Source of the DNA: Burkholderiaceae bacterium
GTDB taxonomy: Bacteria > Pseudomonadota > Gammaproteobacteria > Burkholderiales > Burkholderiaceae_F
Assembly: GCA_013813185.1 (NCBI GenBank)
Contig: JACCSD010000146.1
Span: 1-12,032, forward strand
Direction: 5' to 3'
DNA length: 12,032 nucleotides
The translations under genes and the position numbers were made by a program. Below, piece by piece: positions 6,064 through 12,032 of this stretch. How positions within the stretch are numbered: position 1 is the first letter of the stretch; every line of letters begins with the position of its first letter. The notes under the pieces are model-generated. The model saw nothing but the letters and a program-made list of their open reading frames with translations, did no database searches and was not told the origin of the DNA.

Positions 6064-6960
6064 ATGGCTGCACGATCGATCGGATCTCTGACCATCGCAT
6101 TCGGATTGGTATCGATTCCGGCGAAGATGTTTTCGGCGACCGAAGCGAGCAAGGCGATCTCGTTCAACATGTTGCACAAGGACTGCGGCTCGCGGCTCAA
6201 GCAGCAGTATCTCTGCCTGAAGGAAGAGATTCCGGTCGCGCGCGAAGACATCGTCAAAGGCTACGAATTCGCGAAGGACCAGTACGTGATGTTCACGCCT
6301 GAGGAGCTGAAGGCGCTCGAGGAGGCGGGCACGCAAACGGCCGAGATCACCGAGTTCGTGCCGATCGAGTCAATCGACCCGGTGTACTTCGACAAGGCGT
6401 ATTACCTCGCGCCCGACAAGGGCGGCGCCAAGCCGTATGCGCTGCTGACGCGCGCCTTGCGCGAGTCCGGTCGCTGCGCGGTAGGCCGCTACGCGGCGCG
6501 CGGCAAGCAGTACATCGTGATGCTGCGCCCGATCGAAGGCGGTCTGGTGATGCAGCAGCTGTTGTACGCAGCGGAAGTTCGCTCGATCAGCGACATTGAG
6601 ATTCCGCCGACCGAAGTCAAGGACGCGGAGTTGAAGCTCGCCCAGCAACTGATCGACCAGCAAGCGTCCGACACGTTCGATCCGACCGTCTACACCGACG
6701 AGGTGCGGGCGCGCGTCGAGGCCGCCGTGCAGAAAAAAGTCGAAGGCCAGGAAATCACGATGGCTGAAGCGCCCGAAACCGGCGGCGCGCAGGTCATCGA
6801 TCTGATGGAAGCGCTGCGTGCGAGCCTCAACAATAAAACGACCGCGCCTGCCAAGGCGAGTGCGCCTGAAGCGCCGGCTCGCGAAGCCCGCAAGCCCGCG
6901 AAGCGGGCCGTGCAAGCGATGCAAGCCGAACCCGCAGCGCGCAAGCAGGCAAGAAAATAG
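6064..6960 (+). CDS. ku: Non-homologous end-joining protein Ku
   Basis: The 298-residue product is a full-length bacterial Ku. It opens with RSIGSLTIAFGLVSIPAKMF, followed by SFNMLHKDCGSRLKQQYLC and the core MLRPIEGGLVMQQLLYAAEVR (about residues 158-178), all hallmarks of the Ku beta-barrel that forms a homodimeric ring on DNA ends. Residues about 250-298 form an Ala/Lys/Arg-rich tail. In other bacteria such basic C-terminal extensions help DNA binding and end bridging. Bacterial Ku recruits LigD and stimulates end joining. The ATG is set by GGAGGAG at 6054-6060 and lies 16 bp after the ligD stop, so one operon is very likely. The TAG stop is followed in the same frame, 18 nt later, by the ATG of the MerR-TPR gene. 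Confidence 0.97.
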   Translation: MAARSIGSLTIAFGLVSIPAKMFSATEASKAISFNMLHKDCGSRLKQQYLCLKEEIPVAREDIVKGYEFAKDQYVMFTPEELKALEEAGTQTAEITEFVPIESIDPVYFDKAYYLAPDKGGAKPYALLTRALRESGRCAVGRYAARGKQYIVMLRPIEGGLVMQQLLYAAEVRSISDIEIPPTEVKDAELKLAQQLIDQQASDTFDPTVYTDEVRARVEAAVQKKVEGQEITMAEAPETGGAQVIDLMEALRASLNNKTTAPAKASAPEAPAREARKPAKRAVQAMQAEPAARKQARK

Positions 6961-6978
6961 CCGCCCAAGCTGCACGCA

Positions 6979-7791
6979 ATGCATGAATACGGCGTGCGCG
7001 ATGTCGAGAAGCTGCTGCGCCTGCCGCGCAGCACGATCCGCTCGCTAGTCGAAGCGGGTTTCGTTTCGCCGGCGCGTGGGCCGCGCAACGCGTGGCTGTT
7101 TTCGTTCCAGGACCTTATCGTCTTGCGCACCGCGCGAGCACTGGCCGCGGCCAACGTTCCGCCTAAGCGCATTGCCAAATCGATCAGGGAGCTGCGCCGC
7201 CATCTGCCCGAATCGATGCCACTGTCGGGGCTTTCGATTTCTGCGGTAGCCGATCACGTCGTCGTCAAGGAAGGCGGCAGTCGCTGGCAAGCCGATTCAG
7301 GGCAGTACCTGCTCGCGTTCGAAGCCGACGCCGACGGCTCGATCAGCGTGATCGAAGAAGTAAACCCCGACGCAAGCGCAGAGGCGCACTTCGCTGACGG
7401 TGCTGCCCTCGAAATCGAAGATGCCGCCGCTGCAGTGCAGGCGTACGAGCACGCGGTCGCCGCCGACCCGATGCTGATCGATGCGCATATCAATCTGGGC
7501 CGGCTGCTGCACGAAAGCGGCCGCCACGCGCACGCCGAGCGCGCCTATCGCAGGGCGATCAAAGCGTGCGGCAACGAACCGCTGTTGCTCTACAACCTGG
7601 GCGTGCTTCTGGACGACATGAGTCGCAAGGCCGAGGCGATGCAAGCGTACGAAGCAGCGCTACGCCTCGATCCGACGATGGCAGACTGTCACTACAACCT
7701 GGCGCTGCTGTTCGAAGACCTGCAGAAACCCAAGGACGCCATTCGCCATATGGCGCAGTATCGTCGGCTGATGGGCGGCAAGCGCGGATAA
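6979..7791 (+). CDS. MerR-type HTH and TPR fusion protein in the NHEJ operon
   Basis: This 270-residue protein has two recognisable parts. Residues about 3-75 look like a MerR-type winged helix: EYGVRDVEKLLRLPRSTIRS is the helix-turn-helix, FVSPARGPRNAWLFSFQDL the wing, and helices with PPKRIAKSIRELRRHLP follow. A mixed beta-rich middle (about 82-128) has no clear match. Residues about 136-265 form roughly three to four TPR repeats (for example INLGRLLHESGRHAHAERAY, YNLGVLLDDMSRKAEAMQAY and YNLALLFEDLQKPKDAIRHM). There is no effector-binding domain of classical MerR regulators; TPRs replace it, suggesting protein rather than metal or drug sensing. The ATG is the first one after the ku stop, which bounds the frame, and no strong Shine-Dalgarno sequence is visible. 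Regulation of, or contact with, the NHEJ proteins is inference from position. Confidence 0.85.
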   Translation: MHEYGVRDVEKLLRLPRSTIRSLVEAGFVSPARGPRNAWLFSFQDLIVLRTARALAAANVPPKRIAKSIRELRRHLPESMPLSGLSISAVADHVVVKEGGSRWQADSGQYLLAFEADADGSISVIEEVNPDASAEAHFADGAALEIEDAAAAVQAYEHAVAADPMLIDAHINLGRLLHESGRHAHAERAYRRAIKACGNEPLLLYNLGVLLDDMSRKAEAMQAYEAALRLDPTMADCHYNLALLFEDLQKPKDAIRHMAQYRRLMGGKRG

Positions 7792-7833
7792 CAGCGGCGA
7801 CCGTATCATCTTTGTATTAAGCACCTCTAGCCA

Positions 7834-8022
7834 ATGCGTAAAGTCATCACTCGCACGACACTTAAGTCCGCTCCCAAAGATCGTGTCTACTGGTTGACGC
7901 GTTCGGTCGAGGAAAGAATCGCCGCCGTCGAATTTCTGCGGCAGCAGGTTCACGCGTCTGACACATATGCTGAACAAAGACTTCAAAGAGTTTGTCGAGT
8001 TACTCAACTCGCACGCGGTTGA
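7834..8022 (+). CDS. Small 62-aa protein partnered with the nucleotidyltransferase; putative toxin-antitoxin partner
   Basis: The product is a small basic, mostly helical protein: MRKVITRTTLKSAPKDRVYW, then SVEERIAAVEFLRQQV, then EQRLQRVCRVTQ. This pattern (a T.TTL segment, a YW pair, EER.AAVEFLR, and a QRLQRV tail) is one I recognise from short genes placed just before minimal nucleotidyltransferases in many bacteria, often labelled as toxin-antitoxin components. Its last 56 bases overlap the NTase gene, which argues for coupled translation. A TAG at 7828-7830 closes the frame, so the ATG at 7834 is the first possible one. No Shine-Dalgarno sequence is visible. A TATCAT hexamer at 7804-7809 could be a -10 box, without a convincing -35. 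Which partner is toxic, if either, cannot be told from sequence. Confidence 0.68.
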   Translation: MRKVITRTTLKSAPKDRVYWLTRSVEERIAAVEFLRQQVHASDTYAEQRLQRVCRVTQLARG

Positions 8023-8428
8023 GTATCTGGTTGTGGGTGGATATGCGCTAGCCGCGCATGGTCATCCCCGCTACACAGGAGACATCGATATCTGGCTTGA
8101 CCCGTCGCCCATCAACGTCGGTCGATTGTTAATAGCCCTGCGCGAGTTTGGCTTTGGAAGCCTCGGATTGTCCGAGACCGACTTTCAGCAACCGGGCGCG
8201 ATCGTTCAGCTTGGATATCCACCCGCTCGCATTGACCTGCTGTCGTCGATCGATGGAGTTCAATTCGATCAATGCTATCCGCGCCGGCAGCTGGTTTCGG
8301 TATCCGGTGTCGAGCTGCCAATCCTGCATCTAGACGACTTTCGAGTGAACAAGCTTGCCAGCGGACGGGCGAAAGATCTGGCGGATCTTGAGAGCCTGGA
8401 TACGCCTCCCGAATCTGAGCCGAACTAA
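7967..8428 (+). CDS. Minimal nucleotidyltransferase (MNT/AbiEii-like, DUF6036-type)
   Basis: This 153-residue protein has the nucleotidyltransferase core. It contains VVGGYALAAHGHPRYTGDID with GG at 24-25, D39 and D41 as the first two metal-binding aspartates, and D90 in PARIDLLSSIDGV as the likely third. The segment FGFGSLGLSETDF and the end LDDFRVNKLASGRAKDLADL are typical of this small NTase group. Such enzymes transfer nucleotides to protein or RNA; related ones act in toxin-antitoxin modules (HEPN/MNT, AbiE) and some defence systems. It overlaps the 62-aa gene by 56 bp. Codon use differs from the neighbours: TTA and ATA appear (consecutive TTG-TTA-ATA near 8127), rare elsewhere in this window, hinting at acquisition. 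The catalytic residues look intact. Target and biological role are unknown. Confidence 0.82.
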   Translation: MLNKDFKEFVELLNSHAVEYLVVGGYALAAHGHPRYTGDIDIWLDPSPINVGRLLIALREFGFGSLGLSETDFQQPGAIVQLGYPPARIDLLSSIDGVQFDQCYPRRQLVSVSGVELPILHLDDFRVNKLASGRAKDLADLESLDTPPESEPN

Positions 8429-8535
8429 TGCCCGGTGTCACATTCATGGAACTCACAAAATAGAACTTCATTGCGCGGCACATCGACGCGACGCGCGCGC
8501 TCAGGCTGGCATCGTGCGGGGCCAGTGTTTTCGGG

Positions 8536-8539
8536 GGAG
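8536..8539 (+). promoter_or_regulatory. Ribosome binding site supporting a TTG start for lemA
   Basis: GGAG, within a GGGGGAG run, lies 4 bases before the TTG at 8544. This spacing is slightly short but is the only good site near the N-terminal membrane segment. The alternative in-frame GTG at 8514 has no comparable site. Confidence 0.5.
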
Positions 8540-8543
8540 TCTT

Positions 8544-9098
8544 TTGGAATACGTCGTCCTCGTTCTTGGCGCAATCGCTCTCGCTTACGGCGTCCGTATC
8601 TTCAACAGACTCGTGTCGGATCGCAATCTGGTCGCGCAGGCTTTTGCCGATATCGATGTTCAGTTGAAGCTGCGCGCCGATCTAGTTCCGCAGCTAGTGG
8701 CGACGGTGAAGGCGTATGCGGCGTACGAGCGGCAAACGCTGGAGGCCGTCACCGAGCTGCGTTCGCGCGTGGCGACTGAGGTAGAACGAAAGCGCGGGCC
8801 GAGCGAGTCGCGCTTCGGTGCCGAAACCCTGCTCGGAGCATCGCTTAAGAAACTGATCCTGCTGCAGGAAAACTATCCGGCTCTGAAGGCCGACCAGAAT
8901 TTCCGCGACCTCGCAGCAAAACTGATCGACATCGAAGACCAGCTGCAGCACGCGCGGCGCTTTTACAACGGCGCGGTCAAGCAGTACGTGACGCGCCTGC
9001 AGACATTCCCGGACATCGTCGTGGCACGCATGTTCGCGTTTCGCGCCGCTGCGTTTTTCGAAACCGAAGACCGGGCTGCGGTGGCAGTGGCGCTATGA
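8544..9098 (+). CDS. lemA: LemA-family membrane-anchored protein
   Basis: From the TTG start the product has 184 residues. It starts with one transmembrane helix (YVVLVLGAIALAYGV, about 3-17), followed by NRLVSDRNLVAQAFADIDVQ, LKLRADLVPQLVATVKAYAA and ENYPALKADQNF, which are diagnostic of LemA. The rest is a long helical bundle ending with a FFETED segment. LemA proteins are anchored by the N-terminal helix with the bundle outside the cytoplasm. Their precise function is unknown, but they occur with DUF2207, TPM-domain or HtpX-like envelope proteins. The start is uncertain: TTG at 8544 is backed by GGAG at 8536-8539, while GTG at 8514 would add 10 residues. The TGA overlaps the next gene's ATG (ATGA at 9095-9098), indicating coupled translation. 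The 115-bp gap upstream (8429-8543) contains no other gene or obvious hairpin and presumably holds the promoter. Confidence 0.88.
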   Translation: MEYVVLVLGAIALAYGVRIFNRLVSDRNLVAQAFADIDVQLKLRADLVPQLVATVKAYAAYERQTLEAVTELRSRVATEVERKRGPSESRFGAETLLGASLKKLILLQENYPALKADQNFRDLAAKLIDIEDQLQHARRFYNGAVKQYVTRLQTFPDIVVARMFAFRAAAFFETEDRAAVAVAL

Positions 9099-10801
9099 GC
9101 CACGCTGCTCACCGCACCCTTTGCGCGCTTCTCCTGACGCTCCTCAGCGGCTTCTGCTTCGCGCAGGAACGCATTCTCGATTTTGCGAGCGACGTTTCGA
9201 TCGAATCGGACGGCACGCTGCTCGTCGTCGAATCGATCGTCGTTCAAGTCGAAGGTCAGCAGATAAAGCGCGGCATCTTCCGCGACTTTCCAACGCGCTA
9301 CGAAGACCGGCGCGGCGCAACAGTGGTGATTCCGTTCGAAGTGTTGAGTGTGCAGCGAGACAGCGCCCCCGAGCAGTACAAGGTGGAACCGCTCGCCAAC
9401 GGCATGCGCGTCCGCATCGGCAATCCGCACCTGACATTGCCGCGCGGACCGCACGAGTACGTGATCTCTTACCGCACCGGACGTCAGCTGGGATTCTTTG
9501 AGCGCGATGAGCTGTACTGGAACGTGACCGGCAATGGCTGGCCGTTTGTGATCGAGCGTGCGAGCACACGCATTCGCCTGCCGCAGGCCGTGGCCGCCGA
9601 CAAGCTAAGCGCCGAGGCATTCACTGGGCCGCAAGGCGCGCGCGGCCGCAATGCGAAAGCCACGGTGGGTGACGGCGAGTTCCTGTTTGAAACCACGCAG
9701 CGTCTCGCGCCGAACGAAGGGCTGACGATCGTCGCGGTGTTTCCGAAAGGTATCGTCGCCGCGCCGTCGGAGTTCAGGCAAGTCGCCTGGATGATCGGAG
9801 ACAACGCCGGTGATTTGCTCGGCATCGGTGGCCTCGCGGCGCTGCTCGCTTTCCTGTTTGTCATGTGGTGGCGTGTCGGCCGCGATCCGCGCAAGGGTCC
9901 GCCGTTTCCGCGCTATGAGGCGCCCGCCAATATGGGCGCCGCAGCCATTCGTTTCATCGATCGCATGGGCTTTGACTCACGCTGCCTCGCCGCCGCGGTG
10001 CTCGGCCTGGGCGCGCGCGGTTACCTGAAAGTCCAGCAGAAGGACGAGGCCTTCGTGGTCCAGCAGACCGGTGCGCCGGTAAAGTGGCTGGCCGGCGAAA
10101 AGCCGATGGCCAACGCGCTGTTTCACACGGGGCCGCAGGCCGTGCTGAGCCGGCAATACGACCCGGCCGTGGCGGAAGCGAAAAACGAACTGCACTCGGC
10201 ACTCAAACATCAGTACAAAGGTGCTGTGTTTCGGAAGAATGGGTGGCCTTTGTGGATTGCGGTGCTGGCCGGAACGGTGGCGTTTGGCTTTGCCGCCTTC
10301 ATCGGCGCGAATCCTCTTCTGCTCGTGGCACTGGTCGGCATCTTGCTGCTGGCACTGATGATGTTCTCGCGCCTGATGCCGGCCTACACGCGCGAAGGGC
10401 GAAAAGTCCAGGACCACATCGAAGGTCTGCGTCAATACCTCAGCGTTGCCGAGCGCGACGAACTAGCGCGCATGAAGGCTCCCGAGATGACGCCTGTCGA
10501 ATTCGCACGCATGCTTCCCTACGCGCTCGCACTCGACGTCGAAAGAACGTGGGCCGATCGCTTCGCTGCCGTCATCGGCACCGCGGCTGTCGCCGCAGCC
10601 GCGTCCTCGTACTACGACGGTGACACGAGCACTTTCGGGCCGGGCTCCGGAGACGGGCTGGCGAGTTCCCTGGGCGCACTTGACAGCACGGTCAGCGCAG
10701 CAACGACTGCACCGGGGTCCGAATCGGGAAGCAGTGATGGCGGCGGTGGTGGAGGCTCGAGCGGCGGCGGTGGCGGGGGTGGCGGCGGGGGCGGATGGTA
10801 A
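9095..10801 (+). CDS. DUF2207 membrane protein with glycine-rich C-terminus
   Basis: The 568-residue product has a signal peptide (cleavage likely at CFA|Q, residues 23/24). An extracytoplasmic beta-rich domain follows (about 25-225), starting with ERILDFASDVSIESDGTLLV and containing KRGIFRDFPTRY, the classic opening of DUF2207. A transmembrane helix (about 241-258) leads into WWRVGRDPRKGPPFPRYEAP, a family hallmark. A cytoplasmic region, probably winged-helix-like (about 285-380), comes next, then two membrane helices (about 385-404 and 406-425). The end is a helical segment and a Ser/Gly tail finishing in 11 Gly and a Trp. Tails of this Gly-rich type ending in aromatic residues are common in the family and in TPM-domain relatives. 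It overlaps lemA by 4 bp, a pairing seen across bacteria. Its role, probably in the envelope, is not established. It converges on the dioxygenase gene 13 bp downstream. Confidence 0.9.
   Translation: MSHAAHRTLCALLLTLLSGFCFAQERILDFASDVSIESDGTLLVVESIVVQVEGQQIKRGIFRDFPTRYEDRRGATVVIPFEVLSVQRDSAPEQYKVEPLANGMRVRIGNPHLTLPRGPHEYVISYRTGRQLGFFERDELYWNVTGNGWPFVIERASTRIRLPQAVAADKLSAEAFTGPQGARGRNAKATVGDGEFLFETTQRLAPNEGLTIVAVFPKGIVAAPSEFRQVAWMIGDNAGDLLGIGGLAALLAFLFVMWWRVGRDPRKGPPFPRYEAPANMGAAAIRFIDRMGFDSRCLAAAVLGLGARGYLKVQQKDEAFVVQQTGAPVKWLAGEKPMANALFHTGPQAVLSRQYDPAVAEAKNELHSALKHQYKGAVFRKNGWPLWIAVLAGTVAFGFAAFIGANPLLLVALVGILLLALMMFSRLMPAYTREGRKVQDHIEGLRQYLSVAERDELARMKAPEMTPVEFARMLPYALALDVERTWADRFAAVIGTAAVAAAASSYYDGDTSTFGPGSGDGLASSLGALDSTVSAATTAPGSESGSSDGGGGGGSSGGGGGGGGGGGW
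10739..10798 (+). repeat. Glycine-codon simple repeat at the end of the DUF2207 gene
   Basis: Twenty codons read Gly6-Ser2-Gly11-Trp, made almost wholly of GGC, GGT, GGG and GGA. The mix of codons suggests selection for polyglycine rather than recent slippage. The opposite strand reads as polyproline, which produces a spurious long open frame there. Confidence 0.8.
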
Positions 10802-10814
10802 CGGCAACGTATTC

Positions 10815-11522
10815 CTACCGTGCCTTGAATGTCACGACCAGCACATCTCGATAGGCCGCGCGGCTCGAATCGATCGGCTCGACCGCAGTGACGCCGTGCT
10901 TGACGCACGTGTCGTCGACGATGGCGGCGTCTAGCGGCGCCGTCAACGTGAAGCTGCCCAGCAGACTGCCGGCCAGATCGTGCACCGTGGTCGTGCCGCT
11001 CTTGATATTGGTTCGATTGATCAGCAGCACCAGGGCGTAGTCGACCCCGTCGCGATGCACGCCTTCCGGCGTCGGCCGGCCCGGCGCGTCCGAGCGCGCC
11101 TCGATGCGAAATTGATGGCACTCGATCTTCCAGTGTGTGTCGGGCCGCAATGCGCCGAACAAGCGGCAGCAGAACGTAAGCACGCATTGCACCGTCTGAC
11201 CTGAAACGATCGCGGCATCCATCGGCTCGAACCAGCGCTCGATGCCGCCGACCAGCGGGTTGTAGTCGATGCTCTGATAGTGGGGTTGATGCGGTTGGAG
11301 CGTGACGTTGTGTTCGCCCGCCCGCGCAGACAGCGTCGCATGTCGGCGCCGACGATAACGGTGGCCGTCGGGCAGATACGTGTCGAGCTGAAGATCGTTC
11401 CAGCTTTCGGCAAACCGCGCCCAGTCGGACAACTCGCCGCACTCGTCAAGCAGCAGACGCATGTCGTCGGCCGCGACGAACGCAAATCCGCCTCGATCGA
11501 CCCGCTCACGCAGCGTCATCAT
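10815..11522 (-). CDS. 2-oxoglutarate/Fe(II)-dependent dioxygenase (2OG-Fe_Oxy_2, amino-acid hydroxylase type)
   Basis: From the ATG at 11522 the product has 235 residues, close to the usual length of this family. The iron-binding triad is visible as H156 and D158 in EGVHRDGVDYALVLLINR and H209 in CVKHGVTAVEP. R221 or R225 is the probable 2-oxoglutarate anchor. The upstream DTYLPDGHRYRRRRHA and SIDYNPLVGGIERWFEPM segments also fit the family, which includes L-isoleucine 4-hydroxylase-type enzymes that hydroxylate free amino acids in the cytoplasm with O2 and 2-oxoglutarate. The ATG-ATG pair at 11522/11519 overlaps the stop of the upstream MFS gene as ATGA, so coupled translation is likely and decides the start. 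A longer frame upstream lies inside the MFS gene and is not used. The exact substrate is unknown. Confidence 0.85.
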   Translation of the reverse strand: MMTLRERVDRGGFAFVAADDMRLLLDECGELSDWARFAESWNDLQLDTYLPDGHRYRRRRHATLSARAGEHNVTLQPHQPHYQSIDYNPLVGGIERWFEPMDAAIVSGQTVQCVLTFCCRLFGALRPDTHWKIECHQFRIEARSDAPGRPTPEGVHRDGVDYALVLLINRTNIKSGTTTVHDLAGSLLGSFTLTAPLDAAIVDDTCVKHGVTAVEPIDSSRAAYRDVLVVTFKAR

Positions 11523-12032
11523 GCTTGGACTTGGCGCGGCTTCCGCGGAGGGCGTACGAGGATCGCAAGCAGTGCAATTGCGCTGAACACAGCACCGGCG
11601 ATAAAAGTCTGCGGCGCGCCTAATTGATCCCAAAGCAAGCCTGCCAACGCACTCGCTATCAGCAACGCCACTCCGCTGACGAGGTTAAAAAATCCGAATG
11701 CTGTTCCGCGCAAGTCGGTAGGCGCGGCGTCGGCGACCATCGTCGCCAGAAGCCCTTGCGTGATGCCCATGTGCAAACCCCACAGCGAAGCGCCGAGCCA
11801 TACCCACGTCCACTGGTTGCTGTACGCGAGCACGATGTCCGCGCCGATCAGCACTGCCAGACCCAACGCCAGCAGCTGAGCATGGCTGATGCGATCCGAA
11901 AGCCGGCCGAACAGATAAGCGGACAGCGAATAGACGACGTTCATGCCGATCAGCACCAGCGGTACCAATGCGAGTGGCAGGCCACCTTCCGCCGCGCGTA
12001 GTACGAGAAACGCTTCGCTGAAGCGCGCCAGC
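11519..12032 (-). CDS. Major facilitator superfamily transporter, C-terminal half (5' end outside the window)
   Basis: The minus-strand frame is open to the window edge and ends at the TGA at 11521-11519, giving about 171 C-terminal residues. They form a helical membrane half: the truncated first segment LARFSEAFLVL, then LVPLVLIGMNVVYSLSAYLF, the cytoplasmic loop GRLSDRISHAQ typical of MFS motif A-like loops, then hydrophobic helices around LLALGLAVLIGADIVLAY, WLGASLWGLHMGITQGLLAT and FFNLVSGVALLIASALAGLL. PTDLRGTAFGFFNL is a common MFS loop motif. A TTG at 11968 could be read as a start, but it falls in mid-domain and the frame continues upstream without a stop, so the gene is simply cut by the edge. 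It overlaps the dioxygenase start by 4 bp, pointing to one operon. The substrate cannot be predicted. Confidence 0.9.
   Translation of the reverse strand, partial: LARFSEAFLVLRAAEGGLPLALVPLVLIGMNVVYSLSAYLFGRLSDRISHAQLLALGLAVLIGADIVLAYSNQWTWVWLGASLWGLHMGITQGLLATMVADAAPTDLRGTAFGFFNLVSGVALLIASALAGLLWDQLGAPQTFIAGAVFSAIALLAILVRPPRKPRQVQA

Noticed and set aside
7792..7833. Promoter or terminator between the MerR-TPR gene and the small protein gene
   Set aside because: TATCAT at 7804-7809 resembles a -10 box but no -35 is present, and no hairpin is visible, so I do not list either as a feature.
8355..8543. Upstream extension of LemA to an ATG at 8355
   Set aside because: It overlaps the NTase gene and places a non-homologous stretch before the N-terminal membrane helix. 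The ribosome site at 8536-8539 favours TTG 8544.
10802..10814. Terminator between the convergent DUF2207 and dioxygenase genes
   Set aside because: The 13-bp gap and its flanks contain only weak 4-bp pairings and no T-tract.
10612..11442. Minus-strand 276-aa open frame with a polyproline stretch
   Set aside because: It is antisense to the Gly-codon tail of the DUF2207 gene and out of frame with the dioxygenase; the prolines are just the complement of glycine codons.
11523..11633. N-terminal extension of the dioxygenase by 37 residues
   Set aside because: It lies inside the MFS coding sequence, is Cys/Arg-rich with no family match, and the ATGA overlap at 11522 gives the better start.

Overview
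The window is a high-GC, tightly packed bacterial chromosome segment with no rRNA, tRNA, CRISPR array, phage or transposase. Codons mostly end in G or C. An orphan Bug-type solute receptor, a single-chain DNA ligase D with Ku, and the style of the other families suggest a betaproteobacterium, most likely Burkholderiales (Burkholderia/Paraburkholderia-like). That assignment is inference from gene content only.

Layout. (1) 1-1598, plus strand: the 3' part of a class I SAM methyltransferase, then two tandem secreted small cupins, spaced like an operon. (2) 1605-3350, minus strand: a Bug-family periplasmic binding protein preceded by a DUF72 TIM-barrel protein. A perfect 20-bp palindrome lies where the cupin and Bug genes converge. 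(3) 3366-7791, plus strand: a bacterial non-homologous end-joining (NHEJ) operon of ligD (PE-LIG-POL order), ku, and a MerR-HTH/TPR fusion protein. ligD diverges from the DUF72 gene across only 15 bp. (4) 7834-8428, plus strand: a two-gene cassette of a 62-aa protein overlapping a minimal nucleotidyltransferase. It resembles a toxin-antitoxin or defence cassette and uses codons unlike its neighbours. (5) 8544-10801, plus strand: a LemA-family protein coupled by a 4-bp overlap to a DUF2207 membrane protein with a glycine-rich C-terminus. (6) 10815-12032, minus strand: a 2-oxoglutarate/Fe(II) dioxygenase of the amino-acid hydroxylase type, coupled by a 4-bp overlap to an MFS transporter that runs off the window.

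How the genes work together. LigD and Ku form a complete minimal NHEJ machine: Ku binds double-strand ends, and LigD trims, fills and seals them. The third gene of that operon joins a MerR-type DNA-binding head to TPRs and is a candidate regulator or partner of the pathway. The divergent DUF72 protein is a candidate accessory factor. The NTase pair just downstream looks like an acquired cassette. The LemA/DUF2207 pair probably acts at the envelope. The dioxygenase/MFS pair may make and export, or import and modify, a small amino-acid-like molecule.

No stretch longer than 300 bases lacks a gene; the longest gap is 8429-8543 (115 bp), where I see no gene or clear structure. The most interesting items are the MerR-TPR gene in the NHEJ operon, the DUF72/ligD divergent junction with a possible leaderless ligD promoter, and the NTase cassette.
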